A DNA stretch of 37,645 bases from Flavobacterium sp. UBA6195 (GCF_002422095.1 NZ_DITB01000103.1:1-37645); one strand, 5' to 3'. Positions 24,197 to 33,160 are shown, counted from the first letter of the stretch. The notes: generated by a model not told the origin, from the letters alone. Made by a program: numbers and translations.

Positions 24197-24228
24197 AAAA
24201 AACCATTCGCCTTGGCGAATGGTTTTTT
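24197..24228. terminator. Bidirectional terminator between fadE and bcp
   Basis: AAAAAACCATTCGCC and GGCGAATGGTTTTTT pair over 15 bases around TT. It serves both convergent genes and ends 2 bases before the bcp stop codon. Confidence 0.92.
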
Positions 24229-24229
24229 A

Positions 24230-24682
24230 TTATTTTAAAATCTGAGCAGCATGTGCTTTTGTTTTTACATCCGAAATTACTTCTTCGATAATTCCGTTTT
24301 CATCAATTACAAAAGTGGTTCTGTGAATTCCATCATATTCTTTACCCATGAATTTCTTTGGTCCCCAAACGCCAAAAGCTTGAATCACTGATTTATCTTC
24401 ATCGGCTAACAACGGGAAAGGTAACTCATATTTTTCAATAAACTTCGCTTGCGCTTTCGCACTATCAGCACTTACGCCTAACAAAGCATAATTATTCGCT
24501 TGAAAACGAGCATAATTATCTCTTAAATCGCAAGCTTCTGCTGTACAACCTGGCGTACTTGCCTTTGGATAAAAGAAGACTACTAGTTTTTTTCCTTTGT
24601 AATCAGCTAATGTATGAGTAGCTCCATTTTGGTCTAATCCTGAAAAATTAGGGGCTTTATCTCCTGCTTTTAATGTTGTCAT
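24230..24682 (-). CDS. bcp: Thioredoxin-dependent peroxiredoxin Bcp (PrxQ)
   Basis: This 150-residue thiol peroxidase of the BCP/PrxQ family reduces H2O2 and organic hydroperoxides in the cytoplasm. It carries KLVVFFYPKASTPGCTAEAC with peroxidatic Cys46 and resolving Cys51 in the C-x4-C spacing of atypical two-Cys enzymes, and FGVWGPKKFMGKEYDGIHRTTF read here as WGPKKFMGKEYDGIHRTTF. Length is standard. It is monocistronic, convergent with fadE and divergent from nth. Confidence 0.95.
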   Translation of the reverse strand: MTTLKAGDKAPNFSGLDQNGATHTLADYKGKKLVVFFYPKASTPGCTAEACDLRDNYARFQANNYALLGVSADSAKAQAKFIEKYELPFPLLADEDKSVIQAFGVWGPKKFMGKEYDGIHRTTFVIDENGIIEEVISDVKTKAHAAQILK

Positions 24683-24778
24683 TTATTTATAGTTTAAAAG
24701 GTTAAAAACTCATCTTTAAAAATGAATTTTGATATTGCGCTATTACTTTATAACTTTACGAATCAAATTTAGTTAAAA

Positions 24779-25426
24779 ATGACCAAAAGCGAGAAGGTAA
24801 CATTTGTTATAAATACGTTAAATGAATTATATCCTGAAATTCCAATTCCGTTAGACCATAAAGATCCCTACACTCTACTGATTGCCGTGTTACTTTCTGC
24901 ACAATGTACTGATGTTCGCGTAAATCAAATTACGCCAATTTTATTTGCGAAAGCAGATAATCCGTTTGATATGCTAAAAATGAGTGTAGAAGAAATTAAA
25001 GAAATCATTCGCCCGTGCGGATTATCGCCTATGAAATCGAAAGGAATTCACGGTTTATCCGAAATTTTAATTGAAAAATATAATGGCGAAGTACCACAAA
25101 GTTTTGAAGCTTTAGAAGCCTTACCAGCTGTAGGGCACAAAACGGCGAGTGTAGTCATGAGTCAAGCTTTTGGAGTTCCGGCTTTTCCTGTAGATACACA
25201 TATTCATCGATTGATGTATCGTTGGGGATTAACCAATGGTAAAAACGTACAACAAACCGAGAAAGATGCCAAAAGAATTTTTCCTAAAGAATGTTGGAAC
25301 GACTTACACTTACAAATTATTTGGTACGGACGTGAGTATTCTCCAGCGCGTGGCTGGAATTTAGAAAAAGATATTATTACGAGAACAATTGGAAGAAAAA
25401 GTGTTATTAATGAAATTAAAAAATAA
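24779..25426 (+). CDS. nth: Endonuclease III-family DNA glycosylase/AP lyase without iron-sulfur cysteines
   Basis: This 215-residue HhH-GPD glycosylase has the helix-hairpin-helix LPAVGHKTASVVM with catalytic Lys121 and the Asp in PVDTHIHR (Asp139), both in the E. coli Nth pattern. It would remove oxidised pyrimidines and cut at the abasic site. The C-terminal 4Fe-4S loop (C-x6-C-x2-C-x5-C) is absent: the tail reads WYGREYSPARGWNLEKDII with no Cys, and only three Cys occur in the protein. I believe some other flavobacterial homologues share this tail, but this was not checked. Its stop codon is directly followed by the ATG of the DUF2200 gene, so the two are translationally coupled. Confidence 0.9.
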   Translation: MTKSEKVTFVINTLNELYPEIPIPLDHKDPYTLLIAVLLSAQCTDVRVNQITPILFAKADNPFDMLKMSVEEIKEIIRPCGLSPMKSKGIHGLSEILIEKYNGEVPQSFEALEALPAVGHKTASVVMSQAFGVPAFPVDTHIHRLMYRWGLTNGKNVQQTEKDAKRIFPKECWNDLHLQIIWYGREYSPARGWNLEKDIITRTIGRKSVINEIKK

Positions 25427-25777
25427 ATGGCATCAAGAAGCATAAATCATATGATCTTTGCTGGTGTTTACCCACATTACATAAACAAGGCTGAGAAAAA
25501 GAATCGCACGAAAGTGGAAGTCGATGAAATTATTTGTTGGTTAACGGGTTACACACTAGAAAAACTTCAAAACCAAATAGACACAAAAGTAGATTTTGAA
25601 ACTTTTTTTGAGCAAGCACCAAAATTAAACGAAAACGTTTCTAAAATTACAGGTGTTATTTGTGGTTATAGAATTGAAGAAATTGAGGATCCATTAATGA
25701 AAAAAGTACGTTATTTGGACAAACTAATTGACGAATTAGCTAAAGGAAAAACAATGGAAAAAATTTTACGAAAATAA
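25427..25777 (+). CDS. DUF2200 family protein
   Basis: This 116-residue protein of the DUF2200 family has no assigned function. Recognised segments are FAGVYPHYINKAEKKNRTKVE, read here as FAGVYPHYINKAEKKNRT, WLTGYTLEKLQ, DFETFFEQAPKLN, ITGVICGYRIEEIEDPLMK and KLIDELAKGKTMEKILR. It is cytoplasmic and soluble. It starts at the base after the nth stop codon, so it is made from the same transcript; this is suggestive but not proof of a role in DNA repair. A strong terminator follows. Confidence 0.88.
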   Translation: MASRSINHMIFAGVYPHYINKAEKKNRTKVEVDEIICWLTGYTLEKLQNQIDTKVDFETFFEQAPKLNENVSKITGVICGYRIEEIEDPLMKKVRYLDKLIDELAKGKTMEKILRK

Positions 25778-25807
25778 AAAATGCCTCAAATCTCTTTGAG
25801 GCATTTT
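25778..25807. terminator. Bidirectional terminator after the DUF2200 gene
   Basis: AAAATGCCTCAAA, loop TCTC, TTTGAGGCATTTT: a perfect 13-pair stem that ends both the nth-DUF2200 unit and the convergent small gene. Confidence 0.9.
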
Positions 25808-25809
25808 CC

Positions 25810-25953
25810 TTAATTAGCGATGATTTCAAAACTTGAATTTCCTACTTTGTGAATACTCAATGCTTTTGAATAATTGAGTAAAAACGAAATCGTTTCTTTT
25901 TTAGGTTTCATGTCTAGATTCGCTAATTTGTTTTTAGAGTAAAGTTTTGTCAT
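25810..25953 (-). CDS. Small conserved-looking protein, 47 residues
   Basis: A 47-residue frame from the ATG at 25953 reads MTKLYSKNKLANLDMKPKKE, then ISFLLNYSKALSIHKV and ends SFEIIAN. It is basic at the N-terminus with one amphipathic helix, no signal peptide and no transmembrane segment. It directly abuts a terminator at its 3' end, which supports it as a real gene, and it lies 51 bases downstream of the sigma factor gene on the same strand. The sequence has the look of small flavobacterial proteins of unknown function; I do not know a function. It is shorter than the usual ORF cut-offs. Confidence 0.72.
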   Translation of the reverse strand: MTKLYSKNKLANLDMKPKKETISFLLNYSKALSIHKVGNSSFEIIAN

Positions 25954-26004
25954 TTATTACAATTTAGTTTATAAATAAACAACGAAAAAACTTTACTTTT
26001 AGTA

Positions 26005-26589
26005 TTAATTAGTTAAAACAATTTGATTTTTTTCTATTATTTTTCTCAAATTCAACAAAGCGTATCGCATTCTACCTAAGGCTGTATTAATACTAACACC
26101 TGTTAAATCAGCTATTTCCTTAAAACTTAGATCTTGATACATACGCATTATTAAAACTTCTTTTTGATCTTGCGGAAGTTCATCTAATAACTTAGCTAAA
26201 TCGGTTTCTACTTGTTCAGATATAATTTGTCCTTCAATATTCAAACTATTATCTGTCATGTAGTTGAAGATAGAATATTCTTCTGTCTCTCGTTGAAAGG
26301 GCATTTTCTTTGCTTTCCTAAAATGGTCTACTACCAAATTATGAGCAATACGCATTACCCAAGGCAAAAATTTTCCTTCTTCGTTATACGATTGTGATTT
26401 TAGTGTTTTAATTACTTTGATAAAGGTGTCTTGAAAAATATCGTCGGATAAATCTCTATCGTTCACTTTAGAATAAATAAATCCGAAGATTTTGGATTGA
26501 TGTCTTTCAATCAATGAAGCCAAAGCAGACTCATCTCCGCTTAAATAATTCTTCACCAAAACTGCATCAGGAAGTACAAGATTAGCCAT
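26005..26589 (-). CDS. ECF-like sigma-70 family RNA polymerase sigma factor
   Basis: This 194-residue sigma factor has region 2 (about residues 25-95: HQSKIFGFIYSKVNDRDLSDD, read as IFGFIYSKVNDRDLSDD, then FQDTFIKV and FLPWVMRIAHNLVVDHFRKAK, read as WVMRIAHNLVVDHFRKAK) and region 4 (LDELPQDQKEVLIMRMYQDL, then SFKEIADLTGVSINTALGRM). No regions 1 or 3 are present, as in group 4 (ECF) factors. No anti-sigma gene with a zinc-binding or membrane domain is adjacent; the downstream 47-residue gene is the only same-strand neighbour. The target promoters are unknown. Upstream of it is a standard promoter. Confidence 0.92.
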   Translation of the reverse strand: MANLVLPDAVLVKNYLSGDESALASLIERHQSKIFGFIYSKVNDRDLSDDIFQDTFIKVIKTLKSQSYNEEGKFLPWVMRIAHNLVVDHFRKAKKMPFQRETEEYSIFNYMTDNSLNIEGQIISEQVETDLAKLLDELPQDQKEVLIMRMYQDLSFKEIADLTGVSINTALGRMRYALLNLRKIIEKNQIVLTN

Positions 26590-26670
26590 AATAATACCTT
26601 TTAGTCAATTAAAGTCGGGTTCTAAAAGTATTTTTACTATATAGGCAATCGTTTTTTGTGATTAATAAAC

Positions 26671-26703
26671 CAAATTTAACATAAAATTTAATTAAAAAAC
26701 AAA
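26671..26703 (-). promoter_or_regulatory. Candidate promoter of the sigma factor gene
   Basis: On the minus strand TTTG (26703-26700), 21 bases, and TAAATTTG (26678-26671) match the Bacteroidota pattern with a slightly long spacer. The leader would be about 78 bases. The rest of the 217-base gap 26590-26806 shows no gene. Confidence 0.5.
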
Positions 26704-26806
26704 CTTTACTAGCAATTTTAACATTTTAATTAAAAGAAAAAAACAAATAGTACGTTTAACACATCAAAATTTAATATTTATAGAGTATAAGATTGAGTTA
26801 TGTCTA

Positions 26807-27520
26807 TTATTCTTTTGAATTGTTTTTATTCTTATCCTGTTGTAACATCCATTCATAAATTTCGGGATTATTATAAACTCGTGTCCAACTATCATGATTA
26901 GCATCTTCAAAAATTTCTAATTTTATATCGTTATGGCAGTCTTTTAATTTATCATAAATGGCAATAGCATAATTTACACTTACCACATCATCTTGTTGAC
27001 CATGATAAATCCTTATTGGGATGTTTTTAATTTTACAATTTTCAACCATTGGTACCCTATCAACAAATCCTGCAATTGGAACCATTGCAGCAAATAAATC
27101 TGGGTGTTCAAAAACTAAATTCCATGCACCCCACGCTCCCATACTTAAACCAGTTAAATATATTTTTGAACTATTAATTTTATTTTCTTGAATTATCTTT
27201 TGAATTAATAAAAATAATTGTTCTGAATCCCAATATTTATCTTGAGGACATTGAGGAACTAAAATATATGCATCAAGTTTATTCGTTTTAATATAATTTA
27301 GTGGTCCATGAATACTTAGTTTATTCAAATCTGTTCCTCTTTCTCCTGATCCATGTAAAAAAACAATTAATGGTTTTAAATCATTGGTATTTTGAGGTTT
27401 AGATAAAATGTAATTCAAAGAAAAATCATTACATATTTTATCTTTAATAAAACTCCTTGACTCAGTTTGTCCGTAAAAAGTGTTTATTATCACAAAAAAT
27501 ATTAATGTTACTTTTTTCAT
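26807..27520 (-). CDS. Secreted alpha/beta hydrolase, carbohydrate-esterase-like
   Basis: This 237-residue protein has a signal peptide (residues 1-18, ending TFYGQ). The alpha/beta hydrolase fold shows IVFLHGSGERGTD (oxyanion hole), the nucleophile Ser126 in TGLSMGAWGAW, the acidic region HGQQDDVVSV and the His in ANHDSW. It resembles PHB-depolymerase/CE1-type esterases that remove acyl or phenolic esters from polysaccharides. It is the last gene of the polysaccharide utilisation locus, 11 bases after the acetylesterase gene. A function on ester groups of the substrate is likely; the ester type is unknown. No clear terminator follows it. Confidence 0.82.
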   Translation of the reverse strand: MKKVTLIFFVIINTFYGQTESRSFIKDKICNDFSLNYILSKPQNTNDLKPLIVFLHGSGERGTDLNKLSIHGPLNYIKTNKLDAYILVPQCPQDKYWDSEQLFLLIQKIIQENKINSSKIYLTGLSMGAWGAWNLVFEHPDLFAAMVPIAGFVDRVPMVENCKIKNIPIRIYHGQQDDVVSVNYAIAIYDKLKDCHNDIKLEIFEDANHDSWTRVYNNPEIYEWMLQQDKNKNNSKE

Positions 27521-27531
27521 TTACTATGGAT

Positions 27532-29475
27532 TTACTTGATTATATATTTCACAGATTCTGTACTTAATTTCCAATCATCGGTTCTAAATGGAGCAGCTGG
27601 AAATCCTTCTTGATTAAATAGATTACATTCTGATGCATCGCCCATCCAACCAAATCGAACTGCAACAACATGATTTACTTTATCACAAGTTAAAACAACT
27701 TTATTGTCTTCTATAACAGCTTTTGCAAAACGAAAAACTTTATCTGCTCCGGCAACTTCAAAACCTTTTATATAACCATATTTATCGATTGTCATTAATC
27801 CCGAACCTACATTGTCAAAAGTCAAAATTGCTTTTCCGTCTTTATTTTCAAATGATTTGAAGGTTGGTCCCAAAAAACTAACCGATTTCTGATTGTATGT
27901 ATTGTGTAAAGCTACAGCCGCCAAACGTTTTCCAACATCTTGTTTATTAGTTGGATGAATATCATACGGATTAGTAACCAAATCAGTCGTAACAATCATT
28001 CCAGTATTTTTCAGTTTTAAAGTATTGGTTTGCGCTTCTCTAATTTCAGCCCAAGCACAACCTTCGTTACTATTTCCTTTTGTTGCAAAACTTGCCAATT
28101 GAACAAAATAAAACGGAAAATCAGAATTGAATTTTTTGCGCCAATCTTCAATCAACAATGGAAACGCTTTTTTGTATTGATATGCTCTTGGTTCATTACT
28201 TTCTCCTTGATACCAAATGACACCTTTAAAAGCAAAAGGAATAAGCGGATTGATCATTGCATTGTAACACAACGACGGAAATTCGTTTTGGTTAACATTA
28301 TCTAAAATAGATTCTACTTGAAATTTCCAATCACCACTTAAAGGAATTTCTTCTTTATCTGTTATAATTTTTAAAGCTTTACTATCGCCATGCATACCTC
28401 CGCCAGCACCTGTATCAGTAATTCTAACGGCAATTATATTATCACCAACGTTCAGAATTTCTGTTGGAATAATATAACTTCTTTTAGCGTCCCAACCGTT
28501 AGTTTTTCCAACTTTTACACCATTTACATAGGTTTCATCATTATCATCAATTGCAGGAATTTCTAAAACCGCTGATTTCACTTTTTCCGTTAATGTAAAG
28601 TGTTTTCTAAGCCAAACCACGCCGTCAAAATTGCCAAGAATTTGTTCTTCCCAAGGTTGCGGTTGGTTCAACGTTAACCATTGGCTATCTTCAAAATTCA
28701 AATCTCTGTAAAAAGGAACTTTATCTGTTGTAAATTTTGTTTTTTGAATGGCTTCAATTCTTTTTTTAGCCAATATCATTTTGCTTTCTAACAACGAATC
28801 GATATTTACTTTTGGCATTTGAGCAATCATTTCTTTGAATTCATCGCTGCTTTCAAAACCTTCTCTGCTAATCCAAGTTTCAATATTGGTTCCGCCCCAA
28901 GTAGCATTAATTAAACCTATAGGAATATTTAATTTTTGCGTTATTTCTTTGGCATAAAAATAACCAACAGCTGTAAATTCGGCTACTGTATTAGGTGAAC
29001 AAACTTGCCAAGTGGTATTTTTAAAACTCGAACTTGGAATCGAATTGATTTCGTTAGGAATATTAATATGACGAATCGTAGGAAAATTTGCCTCTGCGAT
29101 TTCATTCTTTGCATTATTTGACTGTTCAACCGTCCATTCCATATTGGATTGTCCAGAACAAAGCCAAACATCTCCCACTAAAATGTTGCTGATTGTGATT
29201 AGACTGCTTCCTTGAATAGTCAAAACATAAGGTCCGCCAGTAGATTCATTATTCAAATAAACCGTCCATTTACCATCTTTATTGGTTTTAACTTTTTTAG
29301 TTTGATGATGAAACTTTACCGTAACCGTTTGGTTTGGTTTATCTAATCCCCAAACTGGAATTTTTGCATTGCGTTGTAGCACCATATTATCCGAAAAAAT
29401 GGAAGCTACAGAAGTTTGCGCTTTTGCTATTACTGTGGAAAGCAATAAAACGATAAGGCTATATTTTAATTTCAT
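27532..29475 (-). CDS. Sialate O-acetylesterase-type SGNH esterase with inserted jelly-roll domain
   Basis: This 647-residue secreted esterase has a signal peptide (about residues 1-20, ending AKAQ), an N-terminal beta domain, then the SGNH block I in WLCSGQSNMEW (Ser110). The Asp and His of block V lie in NPYDIHPTNK. Between the two (about residues 240-395) is a GH2-type sugar-binding jelly roll (VVWLRKHFTLTEKVKSAVLE, NGVKVGKTNGWDAKRSYIIP). Proteins of this family remove O-acetyl groups from sugars, from sialic acid or other polysaccharides. The context has no sialidase genes, so a plant, fungal or algal acetylated glycan is more likely here. It starts at the base before the GH3 stop codon ends, i.e. 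directly adjacent to the GH3 gene. Confidence 0.88.
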   Translation of the reverse strand: MKLKYSLIVLLLSTVIAKAQTSVASIFSDNMVLQRNAKIPVWGLDKPNQTVTVKFHHQTKKVKTNKDGKWTVYLNNESTGGPYVLTIQGSSLITISNILVGDVWLCSGQSNMEWTVEQSNNAKNEIAEANFPTIRHINIPNEINSIPSSSFKNTTWQVCSPNTVAEFTAVGYFYAKEITQKLNIPIGLINATWGGTNIETWISREGFESSDEFKEMIAQMPKVNIDSLLESKMILAKKRIEAIQKTKFTTDKVPFYRDLNFEDSQWLTLNQPQPWEEQILGNFDGVVWLRKHFTLTEKVKSAVLEIPAIDDNDETYVNGVKVGKTNGWDAKRSYIIPTEILNVGDNIIAVRITDTGAGGGMHGDSKALKIITDKEEIPLSGDWKFQVESILDNVNQNEFPSLCYNAMINPLIPFAFKGVIWYQGESNEPRAYQYKKAFPLLIEDWRKKFNSDFPFYFVQLASFATKGNSNEGCAWAEIREAQTNTLKLKNTGMIVTTDLVTNPYDIHPTNKQDVGKRLAAVALHNTYNQKSVSFLGPTFKSFENKDGKAILTFDNVGSGLMTIDKYGYIKGFEVAGADKVFRFAKAVIEDNKVVLTCDKVNHVVAVRFGWMGDASECNLFNQEGFPAAPFRTDDWKLSTESVKYIIK

Positions 29476-31701
29476 TTATTGTACTAATTCAAAATTACTT
29501 ATTAATCGAATATCTTCAGAAGAGGAACCAATCATCAAATCAAATTCACCAGCTTCTGTAATGTATTCAAGTTTATCGTTATAAAAAGAAAGTTTGCTTT
29601 TATCTATAATAAATGTAATAGTTTTAGTTTCTCCTACAGCTAACTTTACTTTTTCGAAATCTTTTAATTCTTTTATTGGTCGCACCACACAACCAACTTT
29701 GTCACGAAGATACAACTGAACTACTTCTTCTCCTTCAAATTTTCCAGAATTCGTAAGTTTGAAAGTTACTTCAATAGTTTCGGAACTTTTAATTTTTTGA
29801 GTAGACAATTTTAAATCTGAATATTGAAAAGTTGTATAACTCAATCCAAAACCAAACGGAAACTGAGGTGAATTTGGTAAATCTATATAAGTTGATTTAT
29901 AAACTTTATCTTCATTAATTGATGGTCTTCCCGTATTGAAATGATTGTAATAAATTGGGATTTGACCTTCAGTTCTTGGAAAAGTCATTGGTAATTTCCC
30001 AGATGGGTTATAATCCCCAAAAAGAACATCGGCAATAGCATTTCCAGCTTCAGAACCCAACCACCACGTATAAACAATGGTAGGCATATTTTCTGCTGTC
30101 CAATTAAATACTAACGGACGTCCTGCATTTATAAGAATAACAATAGGTTTACCTGTTATTTGCAATTCTTTGATTAAATCTTCCTGAACTCCAGGCAGTT
30201 GAATAGTACTTCTACTTTTAGCTTCACCACTCATATTGAAAGCTTCACCAATACTAAGAATCACCACATCTGCTTTTTTAGCTACTGCAATAGCTTCTTT
30301 AAAACCCGATTTATCAGTACCTTCTACGGAACATCCTTTTGCGTAAAGTAGTTTTGTATTTTTACCTACTTTTCGTTGCAAACCTTCCCATTGCGAAACA
30401 ATATAAGTAGAATCAACATCTTTTAAATTAATAGCCCAAAAGCCATGATTGATTCGCTTAGGTTTTACCATTGGACCAATAAAAGCAATGGTTTTGGTAT
30501 CTTTAGAAAGCGGTAATATGTTTTTGTCATTCTTTAATAATACGATACTTTTTGAAGCAACTTCTCTTGCTGCTTTAGTATGTTCAAGATTAGTAAGAGC
30601 TGCTTTTTGACGTTCAGGATTTGAAAATTTAAAAGGATCATCGAATAAGCCTAATTCAAATTTTTTATATAAAATACGTCTCACCGCATCATCGATAACA
30701 TCAATTGAGATTTTATTCTCCTTAACTAACTCTGCTAAATTGTTACGATATGCATTACTTTCCATGTCCATATCCGAACCTGCTGTTATTGCTTGAAAAG
30801 CAGCTTCCTTACTATCTTTAGAATATCCGTGAGCAATCATCTCACCAATAGAACCCCAATCTGAAACTACAAAACCTTTAAAGTTCCATTTTCCTTTTAA
30901 AATGTCTCTTTGTAAGTAGGTATTTCCTGTAGCAGGAATTCCGTTTAAATCGTTGAATGAATTCATAAAAGTAGCTGCTCCGGCATCCAAAGCGGCTTTA
31001 AAAGGAGGTAAATAAGTTTCCCATAGCATTCTATAACTCATATCTACAGAATTATAATCTCTTCCTCCAACCGCAGCTCCATAAGCAGCAAAATGTTTTA
31101 CGCATGCCATAACTGCGTCAGTATCCCCAATATTATTTCCTTGAAAACCTTTAACACGCGCATACGCTATTTTTGAACCCAAATAAGTATCCTCTCCTGC
31201 TCCTTCCATTACTCTACCCCATCTTGGATCTCTACTGATATCAACCATTGGTGCAAATGTCCAATGTATACCTGAAGCAGATGTTTCAACCGCAGCAACT
31301 CGTGCACTTAATTCAATAGCCTCTAAATCCCAACTTGCCGCTTCTGCCAAAGGAATAGGAAAAGTTGTTTTATATCCATGAACTACATCTAAACCAAAAA
31401 GTAATGGAATTTTTAAACGCGATTGCATAGCAAGCTCTTGAAATTGTTGAGTATGTTCAACAGATTTAACATTAAGCATAGAGCCTAACTGTCCGTTTTT
31501 AATTTCGCTTTGTTTATTTGGATTTATTGTAATTGGACCTGTTGCTTCACTATCTCCAGAATATTGATTAAGTTGACCTATCTTTTCTTCCAAAGTCATC
31601 TTTTGTAATAATTCTTTTACTTTTCTATCTATCTCGTTTTGTTGAGAATAAATTGAAGTAAAACAAAACAGTAAAACAAATATTAGGGCTATTTTTTTCA
31701 T
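29476..31701 (-). CDS. bglX: Glycoside hydrolase family 3 beta-glucosidase (BglX-like)
   Basis: This 741-residue secreted enzyme has a signal peptide (residues 1-20, ending IYSQ), a GH3 N-terminal TIM barrel with KHFAAYGAAVGGRDYN and the catalytic nucleophile Asp281 in GFVVSDWGSIGEM, a GH3 C-terminal sandwich (IVILINAGRPLVFNW; WWLGSEAGNAIADVLFGDYN, read in part as GSEAGNAIADVLFGDYN), and a C-terminal fibronectin-III-like domain (EEVVQLYLRDKVG). Length and order match periplasmic BglX. It would release glucose from beta-linked oligosaccharides taken up by the SusC/D pair. Gene boundaries with both neighbours are 0-1 bases, so the cluster is tightly packed. Confidence 0.93.
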   Translation of the reverse strand: MKKIALIFVLLFCFTSIYSQQNEIDRKVKELLQKMTLEEKIGQLNQYSGDSEATGPITINPNKQSEIKNGQLGSMLNVKSVEHTQQFQELAMQSRLKIPLLFGLDVVHGYKTTFPIPLAEAASWDLEAIELSARVAAVETSASGIHWTFAPMVDISRDPRWGRVMEGAGEDTYLGSKIAYARVKGFQGNNIGDTDAVMACVKHFAAYGAAVGGRDYNSVDMSYRMLWETYLPPFKAALDAGAATFMNSFNDLNGIPATGNTYLQRDILKGKWNFKGFVVSDWGSIGEMIAHGYSKDSKEAAFQAITAGSDMDMESNAYRNNLAELVKENKISIDVIDDAVRRILYKKFELGLFDDPFKFSNPERQKAALTNLEHTKAAREVASKSIVLLKNDKNILPLSKDTKTIAFIGPMVKPKRINHGFWAINLKDVDSTYIVSQWEGLQRKVGKNTKLLYAKGCSVEGTDKSGFKEAIAVAKKADVVILSIGEAFNMSGEAKSRSTIQLPGVQEDLIKELQITGKPIVILINAGRPLVFNWTAENMPTIVYTWWLGSEAGNAIADVLFGDYNPSGKLPMTFPRTEGQIPIYYNHFNTGRPSINEDKVYKSTYIDLPNSPQFPFGFGLSYTTFQYSDLKLSTQKIKSSETIEVTFKLTNSGKFEGEEVVQLYLRDKVGCVVRPIKELKDFEKVKLAVGETKTITFIIDKSKLSFYNDKLEYITEAGEFDLMIGSSSEDIRLISNFELVQ

Positions 31702-31702
31702 T

Positions 31703-33148
31703 TTAATGAATAATGGTTTGAATTGCTTTTGGTAAAATAATAATTTCAGTGGCTTTAGTACCTACACATAAAAGGTAATTGACTTGTTTGTCACTTTCAT
31801 TCATAACAACTGTAACCATTTTGCCGTCAGGATTTAAAAATGAAGTTGTCAATAAACCACTTCTACTTGCCGAACTACTTATACGTTTCGCACCTTTTTT
31901 AATGAATTTTGAAAAATGACCAATAAAATAATATGAAGGTGTATAAATTAATTCACCTGTTTGTAAATCCGCATGAACTGGTGCAAAACAGAAATTCTTT
32001 ACGTGATTAGGACCACCATTTTCGTCTAATAAAATATTCCAATCAGTCCAACCCACAGTTCCATTATTGAAATCGTTAATCATAGATTTTCCGTAACGTT
32101 CTCCATTAACCCATAAATGATATTTAGCAGCATCAAATTTTTCAACACAACCTTCTGTGAAAAATATGTTTTTATCAGGATACATTTCGTTTACAATACC
32201 AACATTTTGATACATTTGTTCTCCTCCACTCCAGTTTTCATACCAATGAAATCCAACACCCCAAACATATTTACTCGCTTCTTTATCATCTAAAACTGTA
32301 CTTGCTCTTTGCGTTATTAAATCTCTGTTATGATCCCAAATAGTGATTTTTTTATCTCCAAAACCCGCTTTTTTAAGTGTTGGTCCTAAGTAATTTTTCA
32401 AAAAATCTCGCTCTTCTTCTGCAGTATATATACACGATTCCCAAATTTGAGTCGCCATAGGTTCGTTTTGAACGGTTAATCCCCAAACTGGCAAACCTTC
32501 TTTTTGAAGAGCATCAATATATTTCACATAATAATTAGCCCAAGATTGATAATATTGAGGCAATAACTTTCCGCCTCGTAACATATTATTGCTGTCTTTC
32601 ATAAAAGCTGGTGGCGACCACGGACTGATATAAAATGAAGCTTTAGAACCTATTAAATTCATTGCTTTTTTAAGCATTGGAATTTTGAATCTCTTATCGA
32701 TAGAAATATCAAAAGAATTCAAATCTTTATCACCATCTTGTACATAGGTATAACTTGCCGAACTGAAATCGCAGCTATTCATATTTGTTCTAAGAACAGA
32801 ATATCCAATTCCATCTTTTTCACTGAAATATGCATTTAAAAACTCTTGTTGCTTTTCTGGTGAAAGTTTAGCAAATACTTCTGCTGAAGCATCTGTAATT
32901 GCTCCTCCAATTCCTAGAAATGTTTGAAATTCTTTATTTGGATTAACAAAAACACAAGTTTGCGTTTCTAAAGGTTGATTTACTTCCTTAACCGTATATT
33001 GATTATTTGATTTCGATAATCTCAGATTGGTTCCATTTGCAGAAGTATAGACTTCTATTGTATTAGGGTTACTTGTATTAGTTTCTTTAGATGATGAACA
33101 ACCTATTGCCATCAAAGCACTAAAAAGTAAAATCATTATTTTATTCAT
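31703..33148 (-). CDS. Glycoside hydrolase family 30 enzyme, lipoprotein (first)
   Basis: This 481-residue lipoprotein has signal peptide ending AIGC (Cys17). The GH30 barrel shows FLGIGGAITDASAEV, YISPWSPPAFMKD, the acid/base Glu229 in TVQNEP and the nucleophile Glu332 in IFFTEG, followed by the usual C-terminal beta sandwich. GH30 members include beta-1,6-glucanases, beta-glucosylceramidases and xylanases; with SusC/D and GH3 next to it a beta-glucan role is most likely. It differs clearly from the adjacent GH30 (for example FHWYENWSGG versus FHLYEGDI), so it is not a recent duplicate. A subfamily cannot be assigned by eye. Confidence 0.88.
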   Translation of the reverse strand: MNKIMILLFSALMAIGCSSSKETNTSNPNTIEVYTSANGTNLRLSKSNNQYTVKEVNQPLETQTCVFVNPNKEFQTFLGIGGAITDASAEVFAKLSPEKQQEFLNAYFSEKDGIGYSVLRTNMNSCDFSSASYTYVQDGDKDLNSFDISIDKRFKIPMLKKAMNLIGSKASFYISPWSPPAFMKDSNNMLRGGKLLPQYYQSWANYYVKYIDALQKEGLPVWGLTVQNEPMATQIWESCIYTAEEERDFLKNYLGPTLKKAGFGDKKITIWDHNRDLITQRASTVLDDKEASKYVWGVGFHWYENWSGGEQMYQNVGIVNEMYPDKNIFFTEGCVEKFDAAKYHLWVNGERYGKSMINDFNNGTVGWTDWNILLDENGGPNHVKNFCFAPVHADLQTGELIYTPSYYFIGHFSKFIKKGAKRISSSASRSGLLTTSFLNPDGKMVTVVMNESDKQVNYLLCVGTKATEIIILPKAIQTIIH

Positions 33149-33160
33149 GATCTTATTTTG

